DNA of 64,000 nucleotides from Drosophila miranda (lineage: Eukaryota; Arthropoda; Insecta; Diptera; Drosophilidae), in contig NC_046675.1 of assembly GCF_003369915.1 (NCBI RefSeq), positions 5,952,001 through 6,016,000 of the forward strand. Reading direction: 5' to 3'. Below, piece after piece: positions 21,385-34,821 of this stretch. A program made the position numbers and the translations under genes. The notes under the pieces are model-generated. The model made no database searches. It saw only the letters and a list, made by a program, of their open reading frames with translations, and had not been told where the DNA came from. Position 1 is the first letter of the stretch, and each line of letters opens with the position of its first letter.

Positions 21385-24300
21385 AACGGATCGAACGGAA
21401 ATGTGGGTTACGTTATTGTGATAGCTGTAGAAGTTGTGTTTTAGTCTCTATGTGTAACCAATACGATAGATAGCTTTAGTAGTCCTAAGTTTTAGCTGTA
21501 TCTGAAAGTTAAATAAAACCATAAATGAAAAGAAATATGATTATGATTGGATTGTTTTTATAAGAGTTGTGACTCAGGGGGAATCTTCATCAATTCAGAG
21601 TTTCCGAAATGTTCGGTACTTGATCTTGAAATCCTTGTTTAATTTCTATGCTGTACAACGATGCCAATAAGGGTCCGCAGTATTTGATAATTTAAGGAAC
21701 CATTTGTTTGGAATCTAAGGTGAAAGATAACTCCCATTCCCATGACCTGATTTTGTATCAATCGGCGGGGGGCTGCTTACTCGTACACTGGGACTCTTCA
21801 GAAATGACAGCGATCAAGCGGATATAGTGAAGTGGCCATGCGTGTGGCCAAAGCCTTGCAAAAACGTTGATGATGACCGAGTACGGCGAGCACTCAATGT
21901 CGACATAGAAGTGCTTCAATGTGTCAGAAAGGACGGGACGGAACGGAACGGAGCGGGCGCCGAGGCTGTGACCCACAAACCACTGACTTACATACGAGTA
22001 CTCGTAGAATTCCTTGATTTCACACACTTTGGCATGCAGTTTTGCAAAAGATCATCGGTTGTTCCGTTCCGAGGAGGATGAGGCTGGGGTATGGGAAGGG
22101 GAAGGGGAACATAGACATGTCCTTAGCAGCACAGTTGGTGGCTGACGACAACAAGGACACGCCTCAAGTGCTTGTCGGCGACAATTTTAACGGACCGACG
22201 AGGCGATGCTTATAAACAAACAAACAAATAGAATCACAAGCGGACGCACAAGCGATCCTTGGACTAGGCCGGAGCCAGGACGAAGGCATTTGTAGGATCA
22301 TTGATATATGCCCATCCACTTCAGAGGCAGCAGGAGCCGTTGTCTGTGTCGTGGTCGTGCCTGGCAACAATTCTGCTCATCTTACAGCTTGCCAGCAATT
22401 TTCTCGATCTCCAGCACCCATTAAGCACCCTTTCCCCCATCACAGCCCTTCCATGCCGATGGCTTTCTGCGAGTATGTGTGCGAGTGGGGCATTGAACGT
22501 GCCAACTGGCGGCTTGCGACTGGAGACTGCCAACTGAAAAAACAAATGGGGAAAGGGTGATCAACCATTCTCGGACGCATTCTTCGTCTGAAAGGCCAGC
22601 CATTTGACAAATTTGGGACACTAAAACCGATTGACAGTTGTAATTACTTGTGTCAATAAGTATTCTGGCAATGGATGTAGTAAAAACATATGAATGTATC
22701 TTTTAGGTATTCCACTCGGTCCAAATTATCTTGTCATAAGTCAGAGGATGGGCAAAAGTAAAGTAGGAACGCGCAATACAGACTTTACTTTAACTAAAGT
22801 ATTCATATTTTTGACTAAGACTTTTATTTCTCGACTTGAGCGATAAAAATATGAGGATCAAGCTTCTGATAAAACAGGAAATTATTTCTGAAAACTATGG
22901 TCGGAACAAGCGGCTTAAAAAGGGTGTATAGCTCATTTATCGGGAAATATCCTAAGCCTTTACCCAAGCTTTATACAATATATATTCCATTTCTCCATAG
23001 CAGGACATACCTTTTGCTACCATCGAATGCTTCCTATTGAAGAACCGCTTCCAGTTATACAAGTACATTTTTCTTATACCAACCAGAACATATCCCCTTT
23101 TTCACCCCCCATCTATGTATCTGCTTCGGTCTCGCCAGTAACGAGTGGCAACAATCAGTAGGAGCGCTATGTGGGGGTTTCGATTTTATGGCACGCTTCA
23201 GATTTCGTACTACGAGTATCTGAAGGGTTGAGGGCGCACACTGCATGTGGTCGGGAGCGTCTTTTTTTGTTCGTCCTGCTCCCAGCGGCTTGGCCACTAA
23301 TTTGTTTATATTGCCCCGGATTGCGCCTCCGGATTTGTTTATGCAACCTTTTTTATGACACACATGCCTGGCTGCTGCGAGTACGGACTGTCAGCTACTT
23401 GACGGCAATCCTTTTAAAAGGGGCCGCCCTGGCAGCCAACCCGATGTGTTGTCGCTTGTTTGTCTTGTAATTAATATGGAAATTAGTCACGGCGGCAGGT
23501 CCACGGCAGAGGCTGAGGCAGGGGCAGGGGCAAGTGGCGTATGCGCAATCTTTGAACTGCAATTAGTCGGTCGCCTATGGCCTGTCACCGGACCTACTGC
23601 GGAGCTGCCCCTGATCCTAACAGACTGGGACACTGGGTAAACAATTTTAGCATTATTCGCTATTTGTTTAAACATTTTTGGGGGCCTGCATTCTTAAGCA
23701 GCCATTGGGCCGCTGAGAGCGCATTTAATGGCGAAATGTGAAATTCAAAAGCAAATGCAAAAACCATTCCCACCGACCCCGACAGCTTAAAGTGTAAACA
23801 AAATGTTCCAAATGTTCACTTATTATAAAATGCAGTGCATTCTTTTTTGGGTCCATTTCCATGCACTTTGCTGCAGCGTCTCCCGTCCTCCCATCCTCTC
23901 ATACCCATTCCCATTCTCATTCGCCTCCATCTCCATCGATACCGTGATCGCGGTCGACATCGACATCGACGGCTGCGTCTGCTGCACACATGTGCGCCAT
24001 AAAAGGAAGCTGAGGATCGGGCCCGATGAGGTTCGCTTCGACTGCGACTGCGACTGACACTCCGATTTGCAGGCAGCCCAAGGCTTGTTGTTGTTGCACG
24101 TGTTGCTTTGGTGGCGCGTTTGTTTATGCAACAGTCCTAGCCCTAACAGTTCTTGGTAGGAATAACTTCACAACAAATTCATCAACTAAACTCTAAAGTT
24201 GATACTCTGCCTGCTGGAGGGGTATTTAGGCTGTGAAAGATAGCCTGAAAAAGGAAGAGAGTCAATATATACCCTCTTCCAAAAGGGTTCGAAATTCGTA

Positions 24301-27300
24301 TAATTGAATGAGTGTCTGATCCAAGCTAATAAATTCTCAGAGCCCATCGGTATGAAAAGTTGTAGGTGGTTGATGTTGAAAATAATACAATTATAGGGTA
24401 TCCCTGCAGCGCCTCGGTTTGCAGCCTGACTTTGTTATTGAAGTTGTGCTCTTTGTTTTATGGGATGGTCTGGGAACGAGCTCCGAGTAAAGGGGGGATT
24501 AGAGCAAACGACATTGCCTAATTGCTTTGTTGCCGGCCTGGCGATGGCGATGGGGCTGGATCGCTTTGGTTTTTTTTTTTGGGTAGGTAAATGAAATGTT
24601 TTCCCGCCCCTCTGTAAACAAAACACACGGACAAAGTACGGATGATGCCCTGCTCTGGCCTATTTATGTTTATTTTGTTTTGAAAATTGTGCGTTTAATT
24701 TATAGTTAATTGTTGTTCAGATTTTCATTAACCAACCAAACCGAGCAGTGACTGTGTGCGGTCCCCGAATCTGGGGAAATTTCATGGGAATCCATCCCAC
24801 AGAGCACGGACACGGACAGATGCCTATGAAATTATACCAATTGTTGATGATGGTGCTATTTGCGCAAGTTGTTGATGCCCCCACTCCCACGGGCATTCAT
24901 CCATCCGCTGACCGCCACCAAAATCAACGCCGTCCAATGGCACACTAACAGGCCCCCCCCCCCACCACACGGTTTTCCCACCTTCCTCCCAACATGGCAA
25001 AAACAAAATGGCCACCCACCTCAATTCTGATTTTTATTTTTCATTTCCAACTCAATCCGAACGAAAAGTACGTTCCGTGACCGACCGACGGCAGGCAGCT
25101 GTGGAAATCTTTGCGCAATACTGGATCCCATCCGATCAGATCCGAACCGATCAGATCGGATCGTTCCCTTCCCGGTGGCCACTCCTTTGCTTATTTAGCT
25201 TCAAATAAAAAATCATTTAAATGATTTGGGGAGCCGAATGGCAGAGCAGAGCATAGCGTAGAAATTGAATGATAAATGTTTTGGTTTTTGTGATTTTGTT
25301 TATTGTTCAAATTTCGGGTAAAAAATTTCAAATTTTACCGCATGCATAAAACGGTTTCAGCGCGTTCTTCTACTCGTTTTATAGACAGCCATCCGATTCG
25401 GCAAAATGTTGAGTTGAGTCCAACAAGAAATAGCACTATCGAGAGTCTGTTTCGCGAGCTGTTTGGATGAAAATCTTGCGGTGCGGCTGGCCCAGACGGA
25501 CGGACGCACATGTGTCCAAGTCTCCATCGCCCCGACCGTCATTGAGGCAACTTAATTAACGTTTTTAATGGAACTGCCGACTCGTAATGTTCGACCATTA
25601 AAAACGCATAGACAGCGCCCAATGGGACTGGGATCCACAGCTCCTTGTGCAGGCGTTAGATTGCCCCCGTGGTGGGGTCGGGGTCGGCTTATCAGTTGCC
25701 AGAGCGCTACTAATAGGCCGGACGGAAAAACACTTGAAGATCTATTGATAAACAGTCACTTGGTACTCGTATGGTGGGATCTGTTTTTTCCCCCAGCAAC
25801 ATTTGGCACCGAAAAGTGTTTTTTGGATGAAAGGATGGAGAACATAAAACAAACTGATCAATGTCGTATACAGTAAACAGCCTTACCGACTACACAGAAC
25901 ATTTTCAGGGATAGAGTGCGTCTTTGGTAGCTGGCTGAGCACCTGAAACTCACTTAGTCGTTAATCTTTTGTTTTCACAAATTTATTTGGACCGTCATAA
26001 AAGCGCTTAAAGTCTGTTTAAGTGTTCATTGCATAGTGTAAACACTCTGTTTTGCCCTGCGAAGGCTATGACTCAAGAAAAGGTGTGTATGCCAGGTGAA
26101 TGTACAGTGGAAATAGCATATGTGGAATGAAAATGGGTTCTGCCATTTAAAAGAGAAGATTTCTGAGGCAATTATCGCTCCAATGCTGTATCGTTTTGGA
26201 GCTGAAATCCATATCTTACAGATTTAATATGAAAGTTTCGATGCATAGCAGATTCAATGACCTCTTGGCCCTAAGCTTAAGAAAGGAACTGTTCAGGCAA
26301 TGAATTAACTTGAATTTGAGTTAATGCATAAATCAGCATCAATTTTCTGTGAAAGAACTCTGTGAAGCACCATTGCCTCTCCTCTCCTTCCGCCTTGTAG
26401 ATGGATGCCTCGTTAGCTTTTCGTCACTAAGCTGAGCAATTTAGGTTTTCAAATGAATTCCACCTACTTTTTCCTAGTGGCAGTTCTTTATCTTTTTTCT
26501 CTTTTATTTTTTCATAATCATTATACGAGGAATTTCTTTCGTTGGCCACCCCGACGCCTATCGGCCACACCCACTCCACTGTCGGCAGCTATTAGCAGCA
26601 ATTTTCAATTTCCTTTCTGATGAAGCACATGGCAAGAGAGCAAATTACATGGCAGAGAAGATGCGACATTCACTTTTCTTTCTCTGGTTCCTTGGGTCGT
26701 TCCGTTCCTCCGCCGTGCCTTTTTTTCGCTTCGGCTTTCCTTCATCCTGCAGCTTCGTCCTGGCGCACACGTACGCAATTGTCCTGAGCGCTCGACTTCG
26801 ATTCGAAAAGAACATTTTCTTGCAATTTCTGCTGGGTGGATGGTATGAGTGGGCCAGGTACCCAGACCCAAGATCCACAGACCCCTCGAACCCAGACGGA
26901 GTCAGAGACGGCGCAAATGAACGGCCATTATGTTTATCTGAAGTGAAAGCAACGGCTGAAGTGAATTTTTAACGAGCCAGAGACTGTCTGACGGTGCCCA
27001 AGAAGTTTCTCAGTGCGTTGCAGTGAGTTATCCTGGCTGCCAAGGACCTGCTTCAATGGAATAAGAAGAAAATTACACTTAAACGCTGCGGTGTGTCGAC
27101 AGCTGACCTGGCCGCTGTAAGCCTGGTGGGGGGATGGGTGGAGGGGACTGGTCAGCTTTTCTTTGATTGGGCTGCATTGAGCGGATGGGATGTCTCAAGG
27201 TACGAGGTCATTACAGCACCCCAAATTGCCGGTCAATTAACCATTTCACTTGAAAACTCATTCATTAGCCCCAACGAACAGGGGCCCCCTCCATTTATCC

Positions 27301-30300
27301 ATTTGATTCGCACTTGGTGGCGAGGAGTGTCGGAGTACATTCCAGCGGCAATGGCAGTGCCAGTGCCAGTGCCAGAATGAAGTTTATTTGACTAGGCCGT
27401 TGACAGACAAACAGCATGGGCATCCCATTCCCTTCCTCCCATTTGCAGCACTCCCAGCAGTGGCGTCCCCATCTCATTGGCAGCACTCATACGCAGTGTG
27501 CGCCATCTGCATTAACATATCATTAGGGTGTGGGTGTGGGTGTGCGTGTGTTTGCCTGTTTATCTGCGCTTTTGTTTACAATAAAGCGTAATCATGTGTT
27601 ACTAATACCAATAATAAAGCCCACGGCAGGGGCCATGTAACCCTAGCAGCCTAGCCGCGCATGAACTCTGCCATCCGATGGGGCGTCGCGCCCACTTCAA
27701 TGTCAGTTCGTGAATGCATAATGAGCCCAGAGCCCCACCACTGCTCGACTGTTCGACTGTTCGTGTCTCCATGCTCTCGCCTCAAGTGCACTTGCTGAGA
27801 GCCCAGGGACCGCCCGTAGTCATGTAAACATCCCATATCCATATCCCACATTCCCATCCAAATGGCGCTGGCGCTGCCATTGCAGGAAGCAACTGTCTTT
27901 CGGGTCATTTTGTGTATAAGAATATTTCGATATTCTACAGATTCTGGTGAGGCATATGTATGAGTAATCCATATATATATATACTCGTAGAGATACTTGA
28001 TGATTTGGTAAGCGCACACTTAAAAATACGAGTATACGCGAGATGAGATTATCTTTTGAGCAATCAAATTTCAAATATACAGCATGAATATGTTGAAATC
28101 CCATTAAATCCATGATGAGAAAGCTGTTTTTTTCGGCTAAAGTCTTTTGCATTTTTGCTTCATTCCCAAAGAGCACTTGGCGTGGCTCTCAGGCGCCATA
28201 AGTAGAATACTGTCCGCCTGACAGATACACATTTCGATTCATTAAATACTTAAGTAGAACTTCAAGTGCCAAAGCTTAAGTGTTGTGGTCATTATTGCAA
28301 AAATACTCCTACATACTCGTACGTATATGGAAAGCCATAAAGTGCAGATCAAGCGTTCGTGCAGTACTTTGGGGAAAAGCCCATATGGCAATGAAAAGCC
28401 TTGTGTTGAGTATTCCGGGACATGGCACTATCAGTAGATTGCATCATTCAATATATCGTTTAATATTGGCCTCGTAATATTATAATGATTGGATTATTAC
28501 AATTACAATAATTGAGGGAACTAACTGGCTATTGATCTACACCAAACAATAAAAAACAGATCTCTTAAAGTGATCTCAACTGTAAGAATATAAGTCATGT
28601 ATGAAACGGGCGGGAATATTTAATACCAGATACTCTGTTAGTATAAATAAGTAAATACACTTGTGACACTATGATATCACACTCTGCAGGAGCCTGAATA
28701 CAAAATTAGGTTGCTCTACTTCTCAGATCTAGGCTTACATCAAGTCAGACATAACTATATCGACTTGGCTATTGATGCTGGTCAAGAATATATATACTTT
28801 TTGTGGTCGGAAACTCTTTCTTCTGGGTGTTACACACATCCGTATCCAAATTTTCGAGTACCGGGTACCGATCGAAAGCTACGATACACAAAGCAAACCG
28901 AAACATTAGCCCATAAAATCTTCCTTAATCAACTCACTGAGATCTGATATCTGGATATCTTACAGGGATGTAGATATAATCCAAATCATGTAAATCATAA
29001 TCAAAAATGCGATGGATATTGAGTGTTTCCAGGAAATCACTGATCCTTTATCTCGAGCTTGTTCTGAAATCCCATGGTCTACTCCTTATGCTTTAAAATT
29101 GATTCAAACAAGTGATATCTGCGGAAAATCGGACCATTATTACCGGGATTGATGTGCTTATATTTGTGTTTGCCCATTTCAAAACTTTCCTATTCGAGTT
29201 TATATTGTACTTCCCTCCAGTGCGATTGTCGGTAGGAAATCGTAAATAAATCATGGACTTTTGACTAAATCAAATATTTGTTTCCTGGCTGCCACCCACG
29301 CGGACACCCCATAGTAAAATGGGGCCCTAAACACCGACATTCCCCATTCATTGCTCGTACTTCCCATGTAAACGCAGACGAGTACATAAGAATAAATGTA
29401 TGTATTTTTTTAAATGGCAATAAAACTCATCGCGCCAATTTGTAGGCAATTAAATTTTATATTCGCGCAGGAATTTTGATTTGCCGCCGCTCTGGGGACT
29501 GTGACGCTCGGCACGGACTTCGATTTGGATCCGAATGAGGATCCCATTCCGTGCCGCACCATCGCCCTGTGCTGCGGGCATCGATCATTCAATTTGGCAG
29601 CCATTCGTCGACGTATTGTTGTTTGCTTTGTCATATTTTGCCAATGTGTTTTTATAGTTCTTGATGCGGGGCGCGAGATATCATCGGGATTGGGCCGTAC
29701 ATCGTATCGTAATCGTATTTAGATTGCCTCTATTTGTTGCCTCTGGGCCGAGGCAGATATGTATGCAGTATGTACTTTGTTTATTGTCTCGGCCTGGCCA
29801 AAATAAATGCAACAGCTTTGCTGCGGTAAATTTCGAATGGGTGTCCGGGCCAAAACCTTGAGCAGAATCGGGTGTGGGGGCCTCAAGTGGATGAAGTTAT
29901 TGCAAATTTTCTAATCTGCTTGGCTCGGTGGCGGCTCCACTTTGGACAATGCCCATTGCCCCGGCAATCGTTGCAATGATCTCGAATGCAGACATAAATT
30001 CCTCGCCGATCCCCAAGTGTTCCATCAAAATCAAAGCTTTTAAGTCGCTGCCTGAAGTGTTTCGTTCTAATTTGCCTTTGGCGCTGGTCGTTGGGGCACA
30101 CAGGCAATGGCCGAGAATGCGCAATTAGCCGCTATTACATTAATAATACGCGTACTTGTCTTGCCCAGCACAGGCCCCAATAATAATTGAAAAATCCCAT
30201 ATCTGTGCCGAATCTATCTATGGAAATATCAAAAAAGAAATCGAATTGAAAAGCGCACATTGGCCAAAGTGAATCGTTTGTACTTAAGAGCTTAAAAGTA

Positions 30301-32909
30301 TGGATCTTGCCTCAGTTCTGTGCCCTCGTATCTCGCATCCGTATACCCTGCCATACGAGTCTGTCTGCGACCTTCAGGGGCGGCGGCATTCACATGCAAT
30401 CGGAAACCGGCGGAGCCGTTGCCTCGATCATGATCATGTAATCATGCGTGTGGCTTTGTTTAAACATCACGCCTGTCCTGAGCTACTTGTCGGCGCTCCC
30501 GGCCAGACGGGACACGGCACACTTGAGGATGTCGGCAGGACATGCCGAGCCGCAGTGAAATATGTGAGAACGTGGCCGTGTCTGCCTACTCAAGTGGTCC
30601 TGTGGCAGACAGACCAGTGAATCCTGGTCTTGTGCGGTGTGTGGTCAAGGTGTCTAATTGGAATCATCTGCCCACAAGATCCGTCTAGACAGAGGTTTTG
30701 TGTGGTGGTCCTCCAAGTGGTTTATTTTGATTTGCGCCCCGGGACATTTGCGACACATTAGTGGACCACTGTTTGGTAACAAATTTGATAATCGGCACGC
30801 CGGGCGCTCTGTCTGAGTGGCAGGAATGGAGAGACACGGAGCCAACTGGCGTCTGGGACTGGGACTGGGACTGGGACTGTGACTGGGTCTGGAAGACCAC
30901 ACAACTGACGCAAATAACTCAAACCGTACTTCAAATAAGCAAAACGCCAGGCAACAACAAACAATGCTGCCCCAGGGGGGGGGGGGGGAGGAGAGCATTC
31001 ATTTAATGTACTGGTGCACGAGTACTCGCACTCCTCGGCTCGAAGTCCAACATCCACCCATGTGCTCATGCCCACATCCCTATCAGGTGTGCGGTGGCGT
31101 TGACTTTGTGGCCACCGATCCCGATCCCGATCCCGCTGTCGATGTCGACGCTAATGTGGATGTCGATGTCGAGCCGCCTCCGTTAGAAGCGGAATTTGTT
31201 TATGCTACTCTTTGTGAGCAATAAAAGCACAGACGGCCATGTGGGTGGTCCCACCTTCGGGTTTAGTTTTTATGCTGTCGCTATAGGGGACGGAGATCTG
31301 GCACCGGTAACACTGTACTACGAATACATATGTATGCAAATGGCAGCGCCACCAACACCAGCAGCCACAGCCCCAGTCCCAATACAACTCGCAGTCGCAG
31401 TCACAGTCCCAGTTTAGCGCCGCGTGCTAATCATCAGCAGCTCTTCAAAGTTATTCGTGTGGAATTAATCAAGGCATTGTTGCGGATGCCGAAGGATGCC
31501 TGACCGACTGAGTACTCGTAATCCCTGTGAGAATAGAGTTGAGCCATAATTGAATTGATTTCTGGCGAAAGCGACCACTTGCAAGTGTCGGAATCGAGGG
31601 GCCATATCCAAGGAGGGCTATCTGAAGTGGCATCCGAATAATTTGACATAATTGTGTCATAATGAAGCGCTATCTGGGCCTGGGAAAGGGGCTTCGACTT
31701 CGGCTACTCAAGTCAAGTGGGGATCAGAGCCCTCGCTTCCATTCAACTTAAATGGGGAGTTGATATTCATCTTTTCGGTGGTTTATTGACCTCTCCGATG
31801 CCCTCGGAGAACTACTCCCTGAGCCCCCCGATACATACAACTAATAAACATTCCAAGCTGCAGGGCATGAATTTGTTTTCGTTTGTCAATAAAATTGACA
31901 TAATTTACATCTTGATGCCTCGCATCAACATTCCAGCTTATAGCTCAAATCTAAAATTCACCAATTTCATATTTTGTATCTTCATAATTTGCACTGAGTG
32001 TTCCGATTTACGATATTATGGGCGCGCTATGCAGAGATCGATTGAATTTGATTGATTGCTCTTTTTTTTGCCTACATTGGATGATGGATCTTCGATAATA
32101 AACTGAATATAAAGGCTTGGATAGGAGATAATTTGGGACTATTTTTGAAATCAATTAGCATTACCATTATGAGCTGTGCAATTAACTGAATTGTTGATCA
32201 GGAATACTGAATCCAGTAGAAGTAGTAGCTGAAAAAGAAAAAATAGAACGATAGCTAGAAAATAGCCTCCATGACGGGGATAGAGTAGCATTGGGTAAGC
32301 AAAATCAGTCGACCGTCACCGTCATTCTCTTATATTTATAAAACAAGAAGCGCACCAACCATTTATTTAATAATTTATTATTGTTTATTAATATTTATTA
32401 AAATATTATTTGGCTGGAGTCTAGTCTTACACGCTTTTTACTTATACACATGTCGAACAAGTAGAGACATCTATTGGTCACGACTCTTTGTCGTCACTTT
32501 ACTGTACTTCGGTGTAGTTGACATGTAGCGGAATTTGTGTAGATTGGCCGTTTCATCCACTGTGCTCTTTATCACACACAGATTGAATTCGTAATGCGTT
32601 TATAGCCATTTATTGCCGTCTTAATTAGTATTTGTACTAATAAAATTATAGCATTAGTTAATACATATTTTGTTAAAGTACTCCATGCTTCAGTGTCCTT
32701 GTAATTACTCCAATAAAAGAAAACAAAATTTTGGAGTGTCGTGGTCATGATATTTTATTCCCGATATAAATACTGGGGGCCAAATACTTTTTGCGTGTAA
32801 ATTCTTGATAAATCGTGGAACATCGATGGTATTTTATTGTTGCTTTTGATACTGTCATGAAATCAAGCAGGCGAGTGCACAGGAGAACTATATTATTTTA
32901 TAGTTTGAT
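21385..32909. other. gene-poor region downstream of bagpipe
   Basis: About 11.5 kb with no convincing coding sequence on either strand. The open frames are short, lack codon-like composition and match no family. It contains simple tracts (poly-C near 24953, CAGTCCC-type repeat near 30853-30885, G-run near 30975, CCCGAT repeat near 31117). NK-2-type sites are concentrated at its distal end (29.8-31.8 kb). Several stretches mix homopolymers and conserved-looking motifs in a way typical of enhancers, but this cannot be proven from one sequence. Confidence 0.5.
29880..31725. promoter_or_regulatory. cluster of NK-2/Tinman-type binding sites
   Basis: CTCAAGTGG 29882-29890, CACTTGAG 30520-30527, CTCAAGTGG 30589-30597, CCAAGTGG near 30713-30720, the inverted pair CCACTTGCAAGTG 31575-31587, and TCAAGTGG 31713-31720 directly after ACTCAAG. 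A given 7-mer counted on both strands is expected about once per 8 kb, so this is dense. It is a candidate mesodermal enhancer of bagpipe or a relic from a former neighbour. Confidence 0.4.
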
Positions 32910-33630
32910 TTAAATCTTATAAAACTCGCCCGTCATTTCAAAACAAATGCTATTTTCACGCTGTACATTATTCTCGTCGAATGCACGAAAATCCATCTTA
33001 AACTTGTGGCGCCCTTCTCTTAGTGGTACATCGAACCCAAACACAGCAGTTGTAAGAAATGTTTCCATTACTAACTTCGTCTGCAAGAAAATGGGATTAA
33101 AAACAGCATTTATATGCATATGTACATACCCCAGGCACATTCAAGCACTTATCCTTTACGTCTTTTGAATTTACTACGTGTTTGGTCCAGAACTTGTACC
33201 AGAGTTGTCTCTCGTCGTACATTACATCGCAGAATTCCTTCGTAACTATGTTGAGTATGGTTGGTTGCCAACTACCGCGGTCAAAATAGAGGACGCTGAA
33301 AGAACCCTAAAATTTGAATTTGCTTACCTTTATTTTAATTTGATTTTAAATTGTTGAATCAACTTATATTACCTGTATGCGGTCCGTTGGTTTAATATCC
33401 CAAATAGAAGTTACATTTCCTTGTATTTTTACTCCGTCATCACTCATAGTTAAGGTTAGTTCGGACATATCGAACAAGGAATCGAAACCGAGAGCTCCCT
33501 TAGGGTTATCCTGGCAATCACTCATTACATATTCATTATCCGAGACGAATTCGTATTGAACTTCCACTGAATAGCTCACGAATATCAGCAGGATGATTAC
33601 TTGATATGCCACTGGTTGTTGTCGACCCAT
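32910..33630 (-). CDS. CheB-like secreted protein, second copy
   Basis: Predicted 201-residue paralogue of the gene at 16274-16994, with the same three-exon, phase-0 structure (33373-33630, 33130-33306, 32910-33080). It has a signal peptide (VIILLIFVSYSVEV), a VLYFDRGSW core, a Cys pattern like the first gene (MSDCQDNPKG, KEFCDVMYDE, DKCLNVPG, NSICFEMTGE) and a shared segment near the first exon end (KPTDRIQ here, DPTDRIE in copy 1). Copies 1 and 2 clearly differ along their length, so the duplication is not recent. A TATA element (CTATAAAA) lies on the minus strand at 33677-33684. It is possibly one of the CheB93 genes; the exact symbol is not assigned. Confidence 0.75.
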
Positions 33631-33676
33631 GTTCAAATTTATTCCAGAATGGGATTCATGTTCGAATTGTTTAGTG

Positions 33677-33684
33677 TTTTATAG
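33677..33684 (-). promoter_or_regulatory. TATA box of CheB-like gene 2
   Basis: The minus strand reads CTATAAAA about 47 bases before the ATG at 33630, the same spacing class as in the paralogue at 16222. Confidence 0.55.
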
Positions 33685-34821
33685 ACACTCATATGGAACG
33701 TAAGGCCCAGTCCTAATAATAGTAATTAATAAATTACTAACTAAACAAACAAGCTCTCTAAAATAATATGATGTTATAATAATCTGTGATAGACAGTACA
33801 TGTCCCACATACCTACACTTTAAAGCTTTGCATTTTTATTTACTTTATTATGTGCATTCAATGAAGAATCCACACTTTCCAAGATTTAAATTTTGTAATA
33901 ACTATAACTACTTTATGGTCGTAAATGTGTGTTATTCGTTTTTGTGGGCTTCAATTTAATTGTTCTGTTGACAAGATATGTAAACTTTCATTACGTGAAA
34001 AAGATTCCCAAAGATTACTCTCGGTGCCAACCAGTTTTCACTTTTGTTATCCACAACCACGGCCAAAAACTTCGGGTTGTACAAGAAGATGTATGTCAAG
34101 ATGATTAATAGGTGTGACCCCAAAATTTGTTGAGAACTGATTTCAGGTCATTGATCTCCGCTATGATAGAGACTACATTGGCATTCCGAATGTAAAAGTT
34201 ATCATTGCTCACGGCGAGTATTTCGAATCTTTCGCAGTGGAATTGATTGCTTTTATTACCCGAGCTTGTAGTAGACCTTATTTGCTTATAAAGATCATTC
34301 TAAAGATTCAAAGCTAGAAAATAATACTATTTATCGTGTGCATCATAATTAAATCAAAATAGAGAATCAAAATAATACGAATACATACATAACTTACATA
34401 GATACATTACCAATCTACCAAGAGACGAAGATGACTCAGATATTTGCTTGATATTTCTTACGAAGCGGAACTAAGCATATTCCAGAATTCGGAATCTCTC
34501 CATAAACTTGAATGATGGGTTATTCTGATAAAAAAAAAGATAACAACATTTGTTACGAACTTTGCTTCGCTTGGGCTTCTTTCAACTTTTGCGCCGGGCA
34601 TCACATGGCCCTAATGGAGAAAAATAAGCGTGTCAATACTTGTGCACACAGATCGACCGCTTCCAAAAATAGCCATAACTCTCAGCCTATAAAAACTCGA
34701 CGGGCTTTCATTTGAATAGTCAAATTGTTGGTGAACTTCGCAGCGTTCGGGTCAAAATTAGGCGGACTAAACGCGAGTAAATAAGTGATTTTAGTGGATA
34801 TAGCATTCAAAAGGATATAGC
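33685..34821 (+). other. intergenic, with a possible gene remnant
   Basis: Between CheB-like gene 2 and the first P450. At about 34025-34315 plus-strand open stretches occur in neighbouring frames (segments KNFGLYKKMYVKMINR and VIDLRYDRDYIGIPNVKVII, the latter open to a stop near 34316). A TTTCAG acceptor-like site precedes the second. No family is recognised. It could be a decayed short gene. The rest has no features except the P450 promoter. Confidence 0.3.
34688..34695 (+). promoter_or_regulatory. TATA box of P450 copy 1
   Basis: TATAAAAA, 134 bases before the ATG at 34822. The matching element of copy 2 is at 37411 with nearly the same spacing, and both are followed by a TCAAATTGTTG block. 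Confidence 0.6.

Noticed and set aside
30853-31140. Short G-run and tandem GGGACT/CCCGAT repeats
   Set aside because: Low-complexity tracts common in Drosophila intergenic DNA; G-quadruplex potential was considered but is not specific.
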